From assembly GCA_019096195.1 (NCBI GenBank), contig JAGTXK010000040.1, positions 62,001 to 126,000 on the forward strand: a DNA stretch of 64,000 bases, read 5' to 3'. How positions within the stretch are numbered: the first letter of the stretch is position 1; every line of letters starts with the position of its first letter. The notes under the pieces are model-generated. The model saw nothing but the letters and a program-made list of their open reading frames with translations, did not search any database and was not told the origin of the DNA. The DNA is from Boletus sp. NGJ (Eukaryota > Basidiomycota > Agaricomycetes > Boletales > Boletaceae). Both the position numbers and the translations under genes were made by a program. Positions 59,893-64,000 of the stretch are shown in pieces.

Positions 59893-61346
59893 ATGAATTC
59901 TCTCGTCTATATCCTGGCGCTGGTCGCCTGTAAAGCCCTTGCAGCCCCAGCTATGTCCAACCAGCCCAGGATGCCATTCGACTCGACGCAAAATGCCACC
60001 GATACTAGTTTATCTTCACTCTCGAATCCCACTGACACCACATCCTCACAACTCACCCAGTCCAACGACCCACTGAGCACCGTCCCTTCCCCTCTGTCTT
60101 TTATCTCATCTTCTCTTTCACCTTTCTCCCCCTCGTCCACGTCACCTCTTACTTTCTCTATCTTTGTAACCGAGGTTCCAATCGTTTCTGAGATGACCAC
60201 TGTCGATGCGACGCCATCTTCAACCACTATCGCTACCGTGGTCGTGACCGTAACTGCAACCGCAACAGTAACCACATCCCCTTCCCCTTCCTGGGACAAC
60301 CGTACCCTATGGGCTGCACCGCCTCAAATGACTGACCTATCTGCATTCAACGTTACATACTTTCCCAGCGGCCAACGAAACCTCCACATTGTCGCCCAAA
60401 TCCCAACCCAGGCCATCGCCCCCGCCTTCAAATTCCTCCCAAGCAACACTGACACCCCATCTACGATCCTACAACTCGTCTACCCAGCCTACTCTGTCAA
60501 TCCAGGTAGCAAACCCGAGGGCGGCGCTGATTTTTACGCGGCACCACTCAATCTGGCCGGTGCGCACAACGTAACGTTGGAATATAGCGTCTTCTTTCCA
60601 GTACATTTCAATTGGGTCAAAGGGGGCAAGTTACCGGGCTTGTTTGGAGGGCATACGGGGTGCTCGGGTGGTGCCTCAGCCCGTGACTGTTTCAGCACGC
60701 GTTTGATGTGGCGTCCGCAGGGCGTTGGAGAGCTTTATCTGGTATGTGTCCCGTTCGACTTCCAACCTTTGTTTCCTTCTCTTTTCCGCACCGAGTTCTA
60801 TGGATCATGACCACTCGTAGTATGCTCCCAAGGACAAACAAACAGTGGCCTTGTGCACGGATGTAGGGTCGGTTTGCGATTCCACCTACGGGCTCTCCAT
60901 TGGCCGGGGCGCCTTCAAATTTACTGCTGGCGAATGGACGCACCTCCGGCAAAACGTCGTTCTCAATACGCCGGGGCAAAGTGACGGCATCTTCACACTT
61001 TTTGTCGATGGACGACCGGTGATCAATCGGACAGACGTATTCTATAGAGATGTCACGCAGCAATCCAAGAAGAGCAAGTCGAATTTCAAGACGTCCATTG
61101 CTTTCACTCCCTCTGCGACTGCTACTCAGCAAGCGACCGCAACCACGTTGGATGAGATCGAAGGGGTTTCACAGCCTGCAGAATTCCTCGGTCTTTTCTT
61201 CAGGTATTCTCCGGTCTCTAACGATCGAATCACGTCATGCTCATCCACCCTCAAGCACCTTCTTTGGAGGCCACGGGAAGCAATACGCCACGCCGAAAGA
61301 ACAGTATACTTGGTTCAAAGACTTTGCAATCATCCGCCACGACTAA
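59893..61346 (+). CDS. Secreted polysaccharide lyase, PL14-like
   Basis: The start ATG at 59893 gives MNSLVYILALVACKALAAPA, a signal peptide. Residues about 30-135 form a Ser/Thr/Pro-rich linker with NAT, NPT and NRT-like sites, likely glycosylated. The catalytic region has VTLEYSVFFPVHFNWVKGGK, LPGLFGGHTGCSGG, CFSTRLMWRPQGVGELYL, then after an intron YAPKDKQTVALCTDVGSVCD, YGLSIGRGAFKFTAGEWTHL and VVLNTPGQSDGIFTLFVDG. These are motifs of fungal PL14-type lyases, which cleave uronic acid polymers such as glucuronan or alginate-like chains. The last exon reads TFFGGHGKQYATPKEQYTWF and ends at 61346. Extracellular. The substrate is inferred from the family only. Confidence 0.78.
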
Positions 61347-62845
61347 AAACCGCCGTGTTTTTCGCAAGACAAGTCCAACAACTTACAAGTATGGAAAGCC
61401 AGACAAGCGTGCTTCGTTACTCGCGTGACATTTTCACTTTTATAGGAAACCACAAATCCCGCTTTCCGTGCACTCTGGTGACAAGTACGTCAATACCGTG
61501 CTATACACCTCTGGGCACGCCAAATGTTCGTAAATCTCGAAATTAGTAAGAAAAGGAGGACCAGCCGATAATAATTTACCCTCACGTACCTAGACAACCT
61601 CAAGATATGATACGCGCTCACGTTCGTCCCCTCACTACTTACTCATGAGTTAACGAGATGTTCACCGATGTACCTAAGCTGTACTGGAAATTTAGTCAAT
61701 CGTTCTAAGTTCTCTTTGAACACCCCCTCGTGATCAGTCATGATGCGCGATCTTCAATTAAAATGACACTGATCGTCACCACACCAATAGAAACCATTCA
61801 CCAACCGATCTCTCCGTGTGAACCGAGACCGCTAGAACGTTCTATAGTTGGCTGGGACATCAAGCCGCATACACACCATATGGGGTATGGAGGAGCACCT
61901 CAGCCGCATGTGACCGATAACGTTGTAGCAGAGCAAATAGGAAGTTGTGGACTGATCTGAATCACCCGCTGTACCTACCCCACGGCAAGGCCACGCCCCC
62001 CTCCCTCTCGCGGAAGAAGGAAAAGCAAGACTGCTACGTACCCGCGGCTTCTTCGTTGCGTCTGGAGCCCTTTGATTCCACACTGTCGCGTCTCATACGG
62101 CGGTTAGATAACTTCTCTGTTTAGGAGTTCTTCTCCGAGCCATACGTCGCCGCCCAAGAACGTGTGTAGTTTATTGTTATCGCCATTGGTGCAGAACCCG
62201 AGTCCGTTACGTTGGTGCATATCATGAGGACCGAGGGCTACAAGCGGCAGCTGTGGTGATTATGAGCGGTGAGCTGCTTCTGTATATGCTGTATTCAGCG
62301 GGTCAGTAGATATGCTAAAGAACTGTTCGTAAGTGGCGTATCAAATGTACCCATTTTGAATCATCGACTTCGGGAAGGTTTATTGTTGGGGAGTCGAACT
62401 TTGGGTGGAGATTGCGTACGACACAACGCGGACCGTGATCATAAATCGGCGGCACCCCCGTGCAACCCGCAAATCAATCATTTTGGTAGTATATGCCAGA
62501 CCATAAGAATACATTAAACGGATAGATGGCCTAGGCATACTGTCACCCAAACAAGAAGTTTAATGTGCACAGGTCCCTAGAACTTTAGCCGATGGAGTTA
62601 GGGCAAACACGGTTCCGCTAGGTCGTTGATTATCACCCTTTGTTTACATTTCGGGGGTATTCTCTATTGCTCTGTGGGCAAGGATAGTGAAGGTCAAGTT
62701 GGCGTGAATAAACTTGGAGATCAGGCAAACCACTGGGTAGCGTAAAGATCCGAGTGAAACAAGGTCAAAGAAAGGTCAGCGTGAGCACATCAAGAAATAA
62801 ACAAGGATACTCTAATGGATCACACATGAACGTCTGATGACCCCG
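61347..62845. other. 1.5 kb between the convergent lyase and SUV3 genes
   Basis: Open frames are under 85 codons and unrecognised. No RNA gene identified by eye. Confidence 0.5.
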
Positions 62846-64000
62846 TCATCGCCGTATGCTCTCCACGACCGTTTTCGCAGCCGCCACCCCCGCCACCCAA
62901 TCCCTTCCTCCCACTCTCACCTTCCGTCGATGCCGATAATCCAACTTGTCCACCGACCGGGTGAGACCAGCGACCTCGGACCTTCCATGTGACGACACCT
63001 GGCGAAGACACCACTCCAACACGCGTTCCACACGCGCCTTGAGTTCGTACGCCTTGTCCGCTTCGTAAAATGCCATCGCATTACGGAAGGATAACCAGAG
63101 GTATAACACAAGCACCTTGTGCAACCCTTCCAGATGTTTCAATGCGTCCTTGCACACACGCGCCTTTGCCCGATCCGGCATCATTCCCTCCACATTCCGC
63201 AACACATTCATGAACGGTGCGACAGATAACACCGCGTCGAGCTCGACACGAATCGTGTTAGTATACAGACGCAAGATTTGCGCGATGGCGTCAAGAGCGA
63301 CGGGATCGGACCATTGGATGGGACAGTTCTTGAACAGGAGTTTGTCGGATAGGAGGAGATCCTTGACATGCATGTCAAGGAACTGACTCAGCTGACCTAA
63401 CCGGATCTGCGCAGCGGCGCGGAAGGGAGGGCGAATACCAGAGATGTACGATGGAACTTCGAGGAGTGCCTGGGTGGAGGCTTTGGGTGGGAGAACTTGG
63501 GAAATGTCCTCCATCCAGTGACCTGGAGGATCGAAGACGGCACAGCTGAGAGCGGGTGCAGGAGTTGCGAGTGCCCGACAAAGGGTTGATATGTCCTCCT
63601 TGTGTAATGTAGTGACGAAGCCACCAGGTTGGCCGTGCAGTCCATAGCGCCCAGCTCGTCCGGCGATTTGCTTAATTTGAGATATGGACAATGGACGCCT
63701 CTCTTGACCATCAAACTTGTCAAGCGTTTCGAACACGACACGTTTGATCTTTCTATAAAATGTGAGACATGAGTGACGGGGTTGCGAAAGTCCAAGACAT
63801 GCAAGCGTACAGGTTCAGCCCCATTCCAACCGCGTCGCTGGCAACGATGACGTCGTAACCGCTCTGGGGGTTATTAAAAAGCGCGGCTTGTTCAGATCGA
63901 ATCTCGGGCGGGAGTCTGCCATAAGCGACTGCACAACGCAAACCAGTCCTCTCCTCGATCTTCGCCTTGACCGCGAATATCCCATCCCGCGAGAATACGA
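62846..64000 (-). CDS. SUV3: SUV3 mitochondrial ATP-dependent RNA helicase, 3' part
   Basis: The gene enters from beyond the right edge, so its N-terminus is not in this window. Visible: [20 protein letters not shown]-type sequence, [20 protein letters not shown], helicase motif V ([14 protein letters not shown]), an intron at about 63750-63812, then [20 protein letters not shown] and motif VI ([12 protein letters not shown]). The C-terminal SUV3 helical region follows ([40 protein letters not shown]) and the protein ends ESIRR. SUV3 is the helicase of the mitochondrial degradosome that unwinds RNA for decay and processes group I intron RNA in yeast. Confident from motif order. Confidence 0.9.

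Overview
The window looks like nuclear DNA of a mushroom-forming basidiomycete (Agaricomycetes; a Rhizoctonia/Ceratobasidium-like genome is a reasonable guess, not proven). The support is gene structure and content: most genes are cut by many 45-70 bp GT-AG introns, and the set includes class I hydrophobins, a DUF6593 protein, a small CGH-type cysteine-rich protein, an Arb1-like argonaute partner and a CR-type NTPase/nuclease. Gene names rest on motif recognition by eye; no database was searched.

Layout. 1-4330: AT-rich, gene-poor DNA with LTR-like promoters and a short tandem repeat, probably old transposon sequence. 4489-14083: a CR-type NTPase-nuclease gene, a DHA2/VBA-like MFS transporter, about 2.6 kb with no nameable gene, and a small Cys-rich gene. 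14969-34788 is dense and housekeeping-like: a small basic protein; a head-to-head pair of unknown genes 46 bp apart; shugoshin; a putative cyclase (kynurenine-formamidase-like); the spliceosomal kinase PRP4; a Rap1-like protein with BRCT and Myb domains; an Arb1-like protein; a DUF6593 protein; and a second Rap1-like protein with a Myb and a possible RCT domain but no BRCT. 34800-57600: a repeat-built hydrophobin cluster. 57650-64000: ATG15 lipase, a secreted PL14-type polysaccharide lyase, and the 3' part of the mitochondrial RNA helicase SUV3.

The hydrophobin cluster holds nine gene copies in about 19 kb (H1+, H2+, H3-, H4-, H5+, H6-, H7-, H8+, H9+). Each has three exons, a secretion signal and eight cysteines. 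H6/H7 and H8/H9 are mirror images in a large inverted repeat (about 48.1-52.2 kb against 53.35-57.2 kb, spacer 1.16 kb). H5 carries the 3' flank of H9 plus the tail of ATG15, which shows it was copied from the H9-ATG15 junction. H5 and H8 both carry an extra base at nearly the same place in the signal-peptide codons. Relics of at least one unknown gene were carried along with the hydrophobins.

The most interesting points are (1) two neighbouring Rap1-like genes with complementary domains, one on each side of an Arb1-like gene, and (2) the palindromic hydrophobin amplification with its recurrent frameshift and a subgroup-specific palindromic promoter box.
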